DNA of 64,000 nucleotides from Arenibacter antarcticus (GTDB lineage Bacteria; Bacteroidota; Bacteroidia; Flavobacteriales; Flavobacteriaceae). Below the pieces are notes generated by a model. The model was given only the letters and a program-made list of their open reading frames with translations, had not been told where the DNA came from and searched no databases. A program made the position numbers and the translations under genes. The stretch is taken from NCBI RefSeq assembly GCF_041320605.1, contig NZ_CP166679.1:3768001-3832000 (forward strand), read 5' to 3'. Below, piece after piece: positions 1-8,429 of this stretch (position 1 is its first letter; each line of letters opens with the position of its first letter).

Positions 1-1
1 G

Positions 2-148
2 TCATTTAACGAATTGGTCCGGTACATTTCTTTAAACGGACTGTTATCTCAATTTAAGGATCGGATTGTAGCGTGCTATCGCTTTACAACAGAGAATGAT
101 TGGCCCTACCAAGAAGATTTTTCAAAAAGTCTCGATATCTTAGATTAG
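2..148 (+). CDS. 3' end of an unidentified gene (partial)
   Basis: An open frame runs from the first bases of the window to a TAG stop, giving the last 48 residues of a protein that starts outside the window. The tail is rich in charged and aromatic residues (it includes YRFTTENDWPYQEDF) and ends in LDILD. Codon use looks like that of neighbouring genes, which favours a real C-terminus over chance. I do not recognise the family and see no domain in this short piece. Confidence 0.5.
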   Translation, partial: SFNELVRYISLNGLLSQFKDRIVACYRFTTENDWPYQEDFSKSLDILD

Positions 149-578
149 AGAATATGGCTACATCTTGAAAACTAGTTTTAGGAGATACATCTCGTTAACT
201 CACTCACTAATTGAGATTTGAATGCTCTGACGCTTGCCTGCCCGTTCCGTTGGGCGTTGAAATGTAATCAGTAATGACTGTCCGCTGCCTCAAGGGCTTG
301 CCCTGAGATAATTGACTTAATAACCCTAAATTAACTATTCCCTCTTATTAGTGAAGTAATTCAGTCTACTTAAATAGAGTTAGCCTATTAACTTTAGGTA
401 GCCCAATGCCATTAATGGTCCTTAATTATGGGAGTGTAGTATTGGAGTTGATTTATAAATAATTCAAAATAAAATGATTTTATTGGCATGTTTTTGCTCT
501 ATTAATTTCATCCAAGTATAAAAACACTTAATTTTGGAAGGTTTGATTGTTTTTAATTTTTAAAAATTACCCATCGGC
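149..578. other. Gene-free stretch
   Basis: No convincing coding frame. Two short GC-rich hairpins are visible (about 239-255 and 289-308), neither followed by a T run, so I do not call them terminators. A TAATTTTG octamer at 529-536 fits the Bacteroidota -7 consensus TAnnTTTG and could serve the downstream helicase gene, but no TTTG box sits at the usual 19-base distance. Confidence 0.4.
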
Positions 579-2090
579 TTGGAGTTGACTAATAATAGTA
601 TAGAAAAAACACTTTATGATTACCAGGAAGAAGATCTCCAAAATATTTTTAAATGTTTGGAGGATTCACCTAGTGATTTTAACCTTTTATACCAGTTACC
701 TACAGGGGGTGGAAAAACTGTCGTATTCTCGGAAATTGCTAGAAGGTATATTCGAAAACACAATAAAAAAGTAGTAGTCCTTACCCATAGAATTGAATTG
801 AGTAGTCAGACCTCCAGAATGCTTAAAGGGTTTGGGGTAAAGAACAAAATAATAAATAGCGAGGTTAAGGAATTGCACGATCAGGACCAATATATGTGTT
901 TTGTAGCAATGGTGGAGACCCTAAACAATAGGTTACAGGACGATAAAGTTAAAATAAATGATATTGGACTAGTAATTATTGACGAGGCCCACTACAACTC
1001 GTTTAGAAAATTATTCAAATATTTTAAAAATTCAATTATCCTTGGGGTCACTGCAACTCCCCTCAGTTCTAACATTAAACTTCCCATGAAGGACCACTAT
1101 CAGAAATTGATCGTGGGGAAATCCATTACTTCATTAATAGAAAAGGAATTTCTGGCCAATGCCAATATGTATAATTATGACGTTAGCCTTAAGAGTCTAA
1201 AATTAGGGATCAACGGAGACTATACGGTGAAATCCTCGGATGAACTTTATGGGAATCTGAGCATGCTTTCCAAACTGGTAAATGCCTATGAGGAAATTGC
1301 CAAAGGGACCAAAACGTTAATTTTCAATAACGGGATAAACACTTCCTTATATGTTTATGAGACCTTTAAAAAAGCAGGCTACAATATTCGCCATTTGGAC
1401 AATAAGAATAATGCAACGGAACGAAAAGATATCCTAAAATGGTTTTCCAACACTCCAGATGCCATACTTACTTCGGTAAGCATATTGACTACTGGTTTTG
1501 ACGAACCTACGGTGGAGACCATTATATTGAATAGGGCTACCAAGTCGCTCACGCTTTATTTTCAAATGATCGGTAGGGGGTCTAGGATTCTTCCTAACAA
1601 GAACGAATTTACCGTCATTGATATGGGAAATAATGTGGCCAGATTTGGAATGTGGAACGCCCCTATAGATTGGCAGGAAATATTTCATTTTCCGGATTTT
1701 TATTTAGAAAATATTAAAAATGATGAGGATATAGAGAAGGATTTTGTTTATGAAATGCCTCCTGACCTACAAAAGCTTTTTAGTAGGTCCAAAAATATAG
1801 AGTTTGATATTAAGGCAGAATACAAACGTGTATTCGCCCAAGGAAAAAAATCCAAAACCGTTTTGGAGAATAGTATAGAGCAACATGCCAACATATGTGT
1901 GGAAAATAGCGAGGATGTTTTTGATGCCCGTATCCTGGCAAAGAAATTAAAAGACGAAATTGCTTATAGGGTACGTCAATACTCGTATTGCATCATGAAC
2001 AATACGAAAAACTACAAAGAGTGGTTGGAGGAAGATTATGAACGTAAGCTTCGTTCTAAGATTTCCCAGAAATTCGCCCAAAAAATATAG
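579..2090 (+). CDS. DEAD/DEAH-box (SF2) helicase
   Basis: This 503-residue superfamily 2 helicase is of the type related to SSL2 and the type I restriction helicase subunits. Visible motifs are Walker A LPTGGGKT (residues 40-47), DEAH box IIDEAH (about 133-138), motif III GVTATP (about 156-161) and motif VI QMIGRGSR near residue 331. Both RecA-like domains are therefore present, followed by a C-terminal extension of about 150 residues that I do not recognise. The start is TTG at 579: the frame is closed by TAA at 561-563 and no ATG precedes the first conserved segment (LYDYQ). It is probably an ATP-driven nucleic-acid translocase or helicase in the cytoplasm, and the substrate cannot be inferred. 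The glycosyltransferase gene follows 15 bases later on the same strand, so the two may be cotranscribed. Confidence 0.85.
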   Translation: MELTNNSIEKTLYDYQEEDLQNIFKCLEDSPSDFNLLYQLPTGGGKTVVFSEIARRYIRKHNKKVVVLTHRIELSSQTSRMLKGFGVKNKIINSEVKELHDQDQYMCFVAMVETLNNRLQDDKVKINDIGLVIIDEAHYNSFRKLFKYFKNSIILGVTATPLSSNIKLPMKDHYQKLIVGKSITSLIEKEFLANANMYNYDVSLKSLKLGINGDYTVKSSDELYGNLSMLSKLVNAYEEIAKGTKTLIFNNGINTSLYVYETFKKAGYNIRHLDNKNNATERKDILKWFSNTPDAILTSVSILTTGFDEPTVETIILNRATKSLTLYFQMIGRGSRILPNKNEFTVIDMGNNVARFGMWNAPIDWQEIFHFPDFYLENIKNDEDIEKDFVYEMPPDLQKLFSRSKNIEFDIKAEYKRVFAQGKKSKTVLENSIEQHANICVENSEDVFDARILAKKLKDEIAYRVRQYSYCIMNNTKNYKEWLEEDYERKLRSKISQKFAQKI

Positions 2091-2105
2091 TAAGGTCAAG
2101 GCTAA

Positions 2106-3347
2106 ATGAAAAAAAGTTTATTGATTATTGGTTATGTATGGCCAGAACCGAATACTACTGCCGCTGGAGGTAGGATGCTACAGTTGATACATTTTTTTTT
2201 AGAGCAGGGGTACAAGATCACTTTTGCTAGTACGGCAGTAGAAAGTGAGTTTTCCTTTGATTTGGAGCAGTTGGGGGTCTGTAAAAGAACGATTCAGCTT
2301 AACCATAATAGCTTTGATGACTTTCTAACGGAACTTAATCCGACCACAGTGCTTTTTGATCGTTTTATGACCGAGGAGCAGTTTGGATGGAAAGTTGCCA
2401 AATACCTGCCCGATGCGGTTCGCATTTTGGATACGGAAGATCTACACTCCTTAAGGATGGCAAGACAGATTGCTTATAAAAAAAGCGTACCATTTTCGGA
2501 GGAAGATTGGTTGGAATCGGAGATTGCTAAAAGGGAAATGGCCAGTATATATCGATCAGACCTAAGCCTCATCATTTCCTTGTTCGAAATGGATCTCCTT
2601 AAAAAGACACTGAACATACATAGTGGTATAGTACTTCATTTACCCATGATGTTTACTAGAATTACATCCAAAGAAAGTGGAGGTTGGCTCAGTTTTGATG
2701 AAAAATCAGACTTTATATGTTTAGGTAATGGGAAACATGCACCAAACGTAGATGCTGTAAAACGACTAAAGAATGAGATATGGCCCTTAATCCACAAGGA
2801 GCTTCCCAGGGCTAAGTTACGTGTTTATGGCGCCTATTTACCCATAGGTGTTACACAAATGCACGATCCAAAAAAGGGATTTTATATTATGGGGCACGCC
2901 AAGGACAGTAGAGAGGTAATTTCCCAGGCACGTATAAATTTGGCTCCCCTTAGTTTTGGGGCGGGAATTAAAGGAAAGTTGTTAGAGGGGATGCTTTGTG
3001 GGACACCCAGTATTACTACCGCTATTGGGGCTGAAGGAATCTGTACTACTTTACCGTGGAACGGACTAATTGTAACCGACTCCCTGACATTTGCCAATGC
3101 GGCCATTGCGTTATATCAAAATAAGACGGAATGGGAAAATACGCAACAGAATGGGGTGGCCATAATTAATAAATTTTATGATAAAGAACTGATTCAAGAG
3201 CGGTTATTGTTGAAAATTGAGGGAATTCAACTCGATCTGAAATCGCATCGTGCCCAGAATTTTATTGGTTCTATGCTACAGCATCATACCCTTGCAAGCA
3301 CTAAATATATGTCCAAATGGATAGCGGAAAAAAACAAGAAAGTTTAA
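2106..3347 (+). CDS. Glycosyltransferase, GT-B fold (GT1/GT4-like)
   Basis: This 413-residue protein opens with a Rossmann-like strand and a GGRM loop (LLIIGYVWPEPNTTAAGGRM). Near residues 285-301 it carries the GT-B donor-site segment (GAGIKGKLLEGMLCGTP, then GAEGI), with the glutamate that typically contacts the nucleotide sugar. It has no signal peptide and so is probably cytoplasmic. It likely transfers a sugar from an activated donor, with the acceptor unknown. It follows the helicase gene with a 15-base gap and no terminator between. No other polysaccharide genes are nearby, so this is not a capsule or O-antigen cluster. Family assignment rests on the C-terminal motif, and substrate is unassigned. 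Confidence 0.75.
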   Translation: MKKSLLIIGYVWPEPNTTAAGGRMLQLIHFFLEQGYKITFASTAVESEFSFDLEQLGVCKRTIQLNHNSFDDFLTELNPTTVLFDRFMTEEQFGWKVAKYLPDAVRILDTEDLHSLRMARQIAYKKSVPFSEEDWLESEIAKREMASIYRSDLSLIISLFEMDLLKKTLNIHSGIVLHLPMMFTRITSKESGGWLSFDEKSDFICLGNGKHAPNVDAVKRLKNEIWPLIHKELPRAKLRVYGAYLPIGVTQMHDPKKGFYIMGHAKDSREVISQARINLAPLSFGAGIKGKLLEGMLCGTPSITTAIGAEGICTTLPWNGLIVTDSLTFANAAIALYQNKTEWENTQQNGVAIINKFYDKELIQERLLLKIEGIQLDLKSHRAQNFIGSMLQHHTLASTKYMSKWIAEKNKKV

Positions 3348-3401
3348 TATAATTTGGTAACATCCCACTAGAACCCTACCAAGCGGTTTGTGAAAGAGTA
3401 G

Positions 3402-3409
3402 TATCTTTG
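3402..3409 (+). promoter_or_regulatory. Putative -7 promoter element of menB
   Basis: TATCTTTG is an exact match to the Bacteroidota -7 consensus TAnnTTTG and lies 22 bases before the menB ATG. A TTTG occurs upstream at 3387-3390, but the spacing (11 bases) is shorter than the usual 17-23, so only the -7 half is convincing. Confidence 0.4.
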
Positions 3410-3431
3410 GAGCCATTAATACAATTTTATC

Positions 3432-4277
3432 ATGCAAAATAAAATCGATTGGAAAGTCGTAAAGGAATTTGAGGATATAACCTATAAAAAATGTGATGGG
3501 GTAGCTAGGATAGCTTTTAATAGGCCCAATGTTAGAAACGCGTTTAGACCAAAAACTACTAGTGAGCTGTATCAGGCATTTTACGATGCTCAGGAGGACA
3601 CCAGTATTGGGGTAGTACTGCTTTCTGCCGAAGGCCCATCCACAAAAGACGGAGTGAATTCTTTCTGTAGTGGGGGCGACCAGAAGGCTAGGGGACATAA
3701 GGGATATGTAGGAGAGGATGGTATGCACCGATTAAATATTTTAGAGGTACAGCGACTAATCCGGTTTATGCCTAAGGTTGTAATTGCCGTTGTTCCGGGC
3801 TGGGCAGTTGGAGGTGGACATAGTTTACACGTGGTGTGCGATTTAACTTTGGCCAGTAAAGAACATGCGATATTTAAACAAACCGATGCTGATGTTACTA
3901 GTTTTGACGGGGGATATGGATCCGCATATTTAGCTAAAATGGTAGGACAAAAAAAGGCTAGGGAAATATTTTTCCTTGGAAGGAGCTATTCCGCCCAGGA
4001 AGCTATGGATATGGGAATGGTTAATGCAGTGATACCACATGCCGAATTGGAAAGTACTGCATATGAATGGGCTTTGGAGATTTTGGAAAAATCGCCCACC
4101 TCTATAAAGATGTTAAAATTTGCTATGAATCTTACCGACGATGGTATGGTAGGGCAACAGGTTTTTGCAGGTGAGGCTACAAGATTAGCCTATATGACCG
4201 AAGAGGCCAAGGAAGGTAGAAATGCCTTCTTAGAAAAAAGAAAACCAAATTTTGGTAAGAACAACTGGATTCCATAA
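3432..4277 (+). CDS. menB: 1,4-dihydroxy-2-naphthoyl-CoA synthase
   Basis: MenB closes the second ring of menaquinone by converting o-succinylbenzoyl-CoA to 1,4-dihydroxy-2-naphthoyl-CoA, in the cytoplasm. The 281-residue crotonase-fold protein has the oxyanion segment SFCSGGDQ (about residues 76-83) and the family signature TSFDGGYGSAYLAKMVGQKK. The preceding QTDADV carries an acidic residue where type I enzymes such as that of E. coli have QTGPKV. This marks a type II MenB, which supplies its own catalytic aspartate instead of bound bicarbonate. Length is normal. It stands alone between a glycosyltransferase and a terminator, without other men genes. Menaquinone is the expected quinone of this phylum. 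Confidence 0.95.
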   Translation: MQNKIDWKVVKEFEDITYKKCDGVARIAFNRPNVRNAFRPKTTSELYQAFYDAQEDTSIGVVLLSAEGPSTKDGVNSFCSGGDQKARGHKGYVGEDGMHRLNILEVQRLIRFMPKVVIAVVPGWAVGGGHSLHVVCDLTLASKEHAIFKQTDADVTSFDGGYGSAYLAKMVGQKKAREIFFLGRSYSAQEAMDMGMVNAVIPHAELESTAYEWALEILEKSPTSIKMLKFAMNLTDDGMVGQQVFAGEATRLAYMTEEAKEGRNAFLEKRKPNFGKNNWIP

Positions 4278-4306
4278 GAGGTTTTAACGAACCTTTTCCC
4301 CAAATT

Positions 4307-4378
4307 AAAAAGAGCCCTATCCGTTAGGACAAGGCTCTTTTTCGAGAACACTATATGAAAATGAAAATCTTATTTCTT
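4307..4378 (+). repeat. Terminator-containing direct repeat, copy 1
   Basis: This ~72-bp segment recurs at 5274-5346 with only a few differences. It contains a hairpin with arms AGAGCCCTATCC (4311-4322) and GGACAAGGCTCT (4327-4338), loop GTTA, then T5: a good rho-independent terminator for menB. The identity continues well past the T run (GAGAACACTATATGAAAATG), which a terminator alone would not require. Confidence 0.75.
4311..4343 (+). terminator. Rho-independent terminator after menB
   Basis: A 12-base stem with two mismatches and a GTTA tetraloop is followed by TTTTT. It is flanked upstream by A5, so it could also terminate minus-strand transcripts. It lies 34 bases after the menB stop. 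Confidence 0.8.
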
Positions 4379-4498
4379 CGTTATCTATACCTCTAAAGTA
4401 GCTTACTAACCACAGTTGGAAAACATTTTGTTGTGAAATTGGGGTAAATTGTGGTGTAAGTAAGCAAAATTGATATTTGCCAATTAAAAAAATTATAT

Positions 4499-5113
4499 AT
4501 GTCGTTTAAAAAATTACTTCCACAATTAAAGGAAACCTTGGAGCGGGTAGGATTTAATTCACCCACAGAATTCCAAAAAGAAATACTTCCAAAAATTAAG
4601 GGAGGTGCAAGTCTCTTTGGAATTGCCCCTGAAGGAGCGGGAAAAACTACGGCAATTGTAATTGGAACACTTCAAAAATTAAACTGCTCTGCATTTGAAG
4701 TTGCACCTAGGGCTTTAATTTTCGTAAAGGACAAAGCCTCGGCCTTGGAGTTGGAGAGCGCATTTAAACGTTTTACATATCGTATGGACCTGCGTATTTA
4801 TACTGTTTATGAAGAGCACAACATAGAGGCGCAGCGAAACGAAATTTTTGAGGGAGTAGATATCGTTATTGCCACCCCCAAGAGACTGAACAAGATTTTT
4901 TACCTAAACGGAATTAATTTAGGGAAGTTAAAGTTGTTCATTGTGGATGATGCCGAATTCTTGTCGAGCGCAAAGGTGTTTTCCGATCTGGTACGCACCC
5001 CAGAAAGCTTAGATCGTTGTCAGTACCTTATTTTTTCTACCAAATTCGACAAACGCATGGAACGGATGCAGGAACTATTTATGGCCAATGCCCATATTAT
5101 TGAACAGGAATAA
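4499..5113 (+). CDS. Single-domain DEAD-like helicase protein
   Basis: The 204-residue protein carries only the first RecA-like domain of a DEAD-box helicase: a Q-motif-like FNSPTEFQKEILP (19-31), Walker A APEGAGKT (43-50) and a motif II written VDDAEF instead of VLDEAD. The usual SAT of motif III reads STK, and the whole second helicase domain is absent. A full DEAD-box enzyme needs about 370 residues, so this cannot be a normal helicase. It may bind ATP or RNA as an accessory factor. The frame is intact and ends in a clean stop, so it looks like a maintained short protein rather than a fresh truncation. It is followed by copy 2 of the terminator repeat. Confidence 0.7.
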   Translation: MSFKKLLPQLKETLERVGFNSPTEFQKEILPKIKGGASLFGIAPEGAGKTTAIVIGTLQKLNCSAFEVAPRALIFVKDKASALELESAFKRFTYRMDLRIYTVYEEHNIEAQRNEIFEGVDIVIATPKRLNKIFYLNGINLGKLKLFIVDDAEFLSSAKVFSDLVRTPESLDRCQYLIFSTKFDKRMERMQELFMANAHIIEQE

Positions 5114-5273
5114 TAAATAAGTCAATTTAGTAATGAGTCATTTTGCCAATGAGCTAATTTATTAACGCTCCATTTTATCTTTTCCCGAACATACCTCCTT
5201 TAAGAGGTGTCCATGTACCAATGTGTCAAATATGGGATCATATGAAAATTTAAAGCCTAAATTGCTGAGAACT

Positions 5274-5346
5274 AAAAAGAGCCCTATCCGTTAGGACAGG
5301 GCTCTTTTCCGAGAACACTATATGAAAATGAAAAATCTTACTTCTT
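5274..5346 (+). repeat. Terminator-containing direct repeat, copy 2
   Basis: Second copy of the repeat at 4307-4378. Its hairpin (AGAGCCCTATCC at 5278-5289, loop GTTA, GGACAGGGCTCT at 5294-5305, then T4) is better paired than copy 1. The flanking CGAGAACACTATATGAAAATG is again conserved. It lies 160 bases after the DEAD-like gene. On the minus strand just beyond it, a 35-codon open stretch without a usual start codon ends at 5349-5351. It could be a gene remnant and is not called as a gene. Confidence 0.75.
5278..5309 (+). terminator. Rho-independent terminator in repeat copy 2
   Basis: An almost fully paired 12-base stem with a GTTA loop and flanking A5 and T4 tracts. It is suitable for termination in either direction between the DEAD-like gene and the 3D-domain gene. 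Confidence 0.75.
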
Positions 5347-5489
5347 ATTTATACTGCCAAAGTAACCACCTCTTCCTCAATAGCGAAATTAATGTTATGT
5401 AAGTACCCCAGAATGTGGTGAAAAGGAGGTATCTTGTTATTTGGGACTAAAAATTCTCCTTATACCTTATTAATCCTAAACCTCGGTCA

Positions 5490-5909
5490 GTGAGACGATA
5501 TGTTGCCATAATCGCATTTACGGTCTTAGTTTCCGGTTGCAAGGAAGATAAGAAAGAAAGTATTTATTTATGGAAATCCTTGCGCGTAACGGCAACCGCC
5601 TATAACTCATTTCCCGCACAGACCTCAAAGATACATCCAGGGATTACTGCATGGGGCGATACGCTCCAACCGGGGATGAAAATTATAGCCGTATCCCCAG
5701 ATCTGATTCCGCTGGGACTGGACCACAATACCTTGGTTAGGATCAAAGGGGACAGTTCCCTTTATTTGGTAAAGGACAAAATGAATTCCAAATGGAACAA
5801 GCGAATAGATATCTATATGGGGGAGGATAAGAGCCGTGCCTTAAAATGGGGAAGGAAAAAAGTAACATTATACTACAGGGTAAAAAAAGATTCCCTAAAA
5901 ATAGAATGA
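5490..5909 (+). CDS. 3D-domain lipoprotein
   Basis: This 139-residue exported lipoprotein has signal MRRYVAIIAFTVLVSGC with the lipobox cysteine at residue 17. The mature part matches the 3D domain, named for three aspartates and found in MltA and resuscitation-promoting-factor-like proteins: VTATAYNS, then ITAWGDTLQPGMKIIAVSPD and KWNKRIDIYMG. These are double-psi-beta-barrel segments that usually act on, or bind, peptidoglycan. The start is GTG at 5490, which places the signal peptide correctly; no ATG gives a full signal. An amidase gene follows 37 bases downstream, so a role in cell-wall turnover is a reasonable inference. The exact reaction cannot be stated. Confidence 0.8.
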   Translation: MRRYVAIIAFTVLVSGCKEDKKESIYLWKSLRVTATAYNSFPAQTSKIHPGITAWGDTLQPGMKIIAVSPDLIPLGLDHNTLVRIKGDSSLYLVKDKMNSKWNKRIDIYMGEDKSRALKWGRKKVTLYYRVKKDSLKIE

Positions 5910-5946
5910 ATTTGTAGTTTTAACAGCAAATTTCAAAGTTCATCCT

Positions 5947-6606
5947 ATGAGAAGTATTTTTATTCTGTTAGCTATCCTTCTAAACGTATCTTGTGCTGCT
6001 AAAAAAGAGATTTTGGAGATGCCCATAGTATTTAACGAAGAACGAAAAAATCTGACTTTGGAATATTTGTCCGAGCGTTATGGCCTAGAACAGGAGGAAC
6101 CTACTATAAAACCTAAAATAATTGTTTTGCACTGGACGGTGATTCCTACTCTTGAAAAGTCCTTTCAAGCCTTTAACAGTCCTGTATTGCCAAACTGGAG
6201 ACCAGAAATAGCAACGGTAAGTGGATTAAATGTATCCTCTCAATTTCTAGTGGACCAAGATGGAAAAATATACCGACTAATGCCAGAAACGATAATGGCT
6301 AGACATGTTATAGGGCTTAACCATTGTGCCATTGGTATAGAAAACGTAGGAGGAACGGATGATAAAAAACTGACCCGAGCACAATTAAGGTCCAATAAAT
6401 GGTTGGTTCGCTATTTATCATCGAAATATGACATCGATTATGTAATCGGACATTATGAGTATACCCTTTTTGAAGGAACTGATCTTTGGTTAGAAAAAAA
6501 TGATGCTTACCGTACCGTTAAATCGGATCCCGGCGAGAAATTCGTCAAAAGAATAAGAAGGGCAACCAAGGCACTACAATTAAAATCTATACCCACTAGC
6601 AATTAA
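5947..6606 (+). CDS. N-acetylmuramoyl-L-alanine amidase lipoprotein (Amidase_2/PGRP fold)
   Basis: This 219-residue lipoprotein (MRSIFILLAILLNVSC) has an Amidase_2 domain that cleaves the bond between N-acetylmuramic acid and the stem peptide. The zinc-site pattern is visible: LHWT near residue 62, VIGHYEY near 166, and the aspartate of SDPGEKF near 192. NHCAIGIENVG is the central strand typical of the family. This His-His-Asp arrangement is that of AmiD-type enzymes. It sits between a 3D-domain lipoprotein and an M14 peptidase whose gene starts four bases after its stop, so the three are probably one transcript. Likely location is the periplasmic face of the outer membrane, with a role in peptidoglycan recycling or remodelling. 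Confidence 0.87.
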   Translation: MRSIFILLAILLNVSCAAKKEILEMPIVFNEERKNLTLEYLSERYGLEQEEPTIKPKIIVLHWTVIPTLEKSFQAFNSPVLPNWRPEIATVSGLNVSSQFLVDQDGKIYRLMPETIMARHVIGLNHCAIGIENVGGTDDKKLTRAQLRSNKWLVRYLSSKYDIDYVIGHYEYTLFEGTDLWLEKNDAYRTVKSDPGEKFVKRIRRATKALQLKSIPTSN

Positions 6607-6610
6607 ATAA

Positions 6611-8080
6611 ATGAAACACAACTACTACCTAATTATTATTGCCCTATTCGCGGTTTTTTCTGTTTTTGGACAACATGTAGATATCACGGATAAACTCTTT
6701 TCTACCTATGAAAAGTATCAAGAGCATTCCCTTACTGAACGGCGGATAAAGCACGGAGACCTACAACCTCTTATTAGCAAAATAGGGGAGGACCCTAGGT
6801 TTCAGGTAAACAAGGTGGGAGAATCCATAGAAGGTAGAAGCCTTTCTTTAATAAGTGTTGGTACAGGAAACATTGATGTATTCTTATGGTCACAGATGCA
6901 TGGTGACGAGCCCACTGCAACCCAGGCTATTTTTGATATCCTTAATTTTTTATCGAGTGAGAATCTAAAACAGGAAAAAGAGAAAATCCTTAAAAGTTTA
7001 AAACTTCATTTTTTACCCATGCTAAATCCTGATGGTGCCCAAGTGTATACCCGTAGGAACGCACTGGGCATAGATATAAACAGAGATGCGCTTATGTTAC
7101 AATCCCCAGAGGGGAAAACCCTTAAAAGGGTGCGCGACAGTCTCAATGCCAAGTTCGGTTTCAATCTGCACGATCAGAGCACCTATTACAATGCGGAGAG
7201 AACTAATAAACCAGCCACCGTTTCCTATTTGGCTCCGGCATATAATTACGAGAAGGATATCAATGAAGTACGGGCCAACGCTATGAAAGTTATTGTCTTT
7301 ATGAATAATATAATTCAAAACTATGCTCCGGGACAGGTAGGCAGGTACAATGACGATTTTGAGCCACGGGCCTTTGGAGACAACATTCAAAAATGGGGAA
7401 CCAGTGCCATCCTGATAGAATCTGGGGGATATAAGGACGATGTAGAGAAACAGTATATTAGAAAGCTAAATTATGTTTCCATTCTATCGGCCATTTATAC
7501 TATTGCCAATGGGAATTATAAGGATATATCCATTGCCGACTATGAGAAAATTCCAGAAAATGACAGAAAATTATTCGACCTAAAACTAAAGGGTGTAACC
7601 TATGATCTCTTGGGGAAAAAGTATAAGTTGGATGTCGGCATCCACAGATTTGAGGTAGATGATCCATCACATAATAATTTTTATTACAGTAGTAAGATTT
7701 CGGATCAGGGCGATTTATCCACTTTTTATGGATATGAGGTTTTGGATGCACAGGAGCATACTATTAAGCCTGGGAAGATTTACCCCAATATTTTTAAAAA
7801 TTTAGGGGATTTGTCCAAACTAAAAGTGATAGATTTGTTAAAGTTGGGCTACACCTATATTCGCGTAGACAATATCCCAAAGGACAAACGCTTCGGGGAA
7901 TTGCCGATAAATATCATCGGTCCCAATTACAAGGTACCCAAATTTAATCTACAGGTTGGCAATAATCCTACCTTTCTTCTGGAAAGGAACGGAAAAAACG
8001 AATACGCCGTTATCAATGGTTTTCTTATCGATTTAAAGACAGGTGATGGGAAATTTAAAAACGCCATGATCTTTAAATAA
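6611..8080 (+). CDS. M14-family zinc carboxypeptidase, secreted
   Basis: The 489-residue protein begins with a cleavable signal (MKHNYYLIIIALFAVFSVFGQ) and a peptidase M14 domain. Zinc ligands are seen as HGDE (His97, Glu100) and NLHDQ (His187). The catalytic glutamate lies in LIESGG (Glu270). NPDGAQVYTRRN and GIDINRDA are family segments that carry the substrate-carboxylate arginine. The C-terminal ~200 residues form an unrecognised beta-rich extension. It follows the amidase gene by four bases, so it may trim peptidoglycan stem peptides released by that enzyme, but a general periplasmic carboxypeptidase is equally compatible with the sequence. Confidence 0.88.
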   Translation: MKHNYYLIIIALFAVFSVFGQHVDITDKLFSTYEKYQEHSLTERRIKHGDLQPLISKIGEDPRFQVNKVGESIEGRSLSLISVGTGNIDVFLWSQMHGDEPTATQAIFDILNFLSSENLKQEKEKILKSLKLHFLPMLNPDGAQVYTRRNALGIDINRDALMLQSPEGKTLKRVRDSLNAKFGFNLHDQSTYYNAERTNKPATVSYLAPAYNYEKDINEVRANAMKVIVFMNNIIQNYAPGQVGRYNDDFEPRAFGDNIQKWGTSAILIESGGYKDDVEKQYIRKLNYVSILSAIYTIANGNYKDISIADYEKIPENDRKLFDLKLKGVTYDLLGKKYKLDVGIHRFEVDDPSHNNFYYSSKISDQGDLSTFYGYEVLDAQEHTIKPGKIYPNIFKNLGDLSKLKVIDLLKLGYTYIRVDNIPKDKRFGELPINIIGPNYKVPKFNLQVGNNPTFLLERNGKNEYAVINGFLIDLKTGDGKFKNAMIFK

Positions 8081-8429
8081 GATCAATTTTCGAAGAAAAA
8101 ATGCACTCAATGGCCTTCCATAAAATGCAAAAAGTAAGATGATAAGCAAGCTAATATTACATATAGATAGGACTATGCCAGTATTAATTTGGGCATGAAA
8201 CTGTTTTTGATATATCAGAAATATTCTTCAACGGGTTGGATTTTAGGGTGATATAATAGGTGGATGGATAGGAAGTAATGTTTGTATATCAATTTGATTT
8301 ATAAAAAAGTTACTACTTTAAGGAAATACCTCCTATTTGTATTTTATTTGCGATTTTACATCTTTGCAATTGTTATAATTATAAAAGATAATGTTGTTCC
8401 TAAGGGTATGTAATTATGCTTAATTTGGG
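8081..8429. other. Intergenic region upstream of the hybrid regulator
   Basis: No gene is evident. It holds the candidate promoter at 8336-8366 and otherwise AT-rich sequence without a clear terminator after the M14 gene. Confidence 0.4.
8336..8366 (+). promoter_or_regulatory. Candidate Bacteroidota-type promoter for the regulator gene
   Basis: A TTTG box (8336-8339) is separated by exactly 19 bases from CATCTTTG (8359-8366), one mismatch from the -7 consensus TAnnTTTG. The predicted start of transcription is about 8373, leaving a leader of about 57 bases before the ATG at 8430. Confidence 0.4.

Noticed and set aside
289-308. Hairpin CTCAAGGGC-TT-GCCCTGAG as a terminator
   Set aside because: It has a bulge and no T run after it, and lies about 140 bases from the preceding stop.
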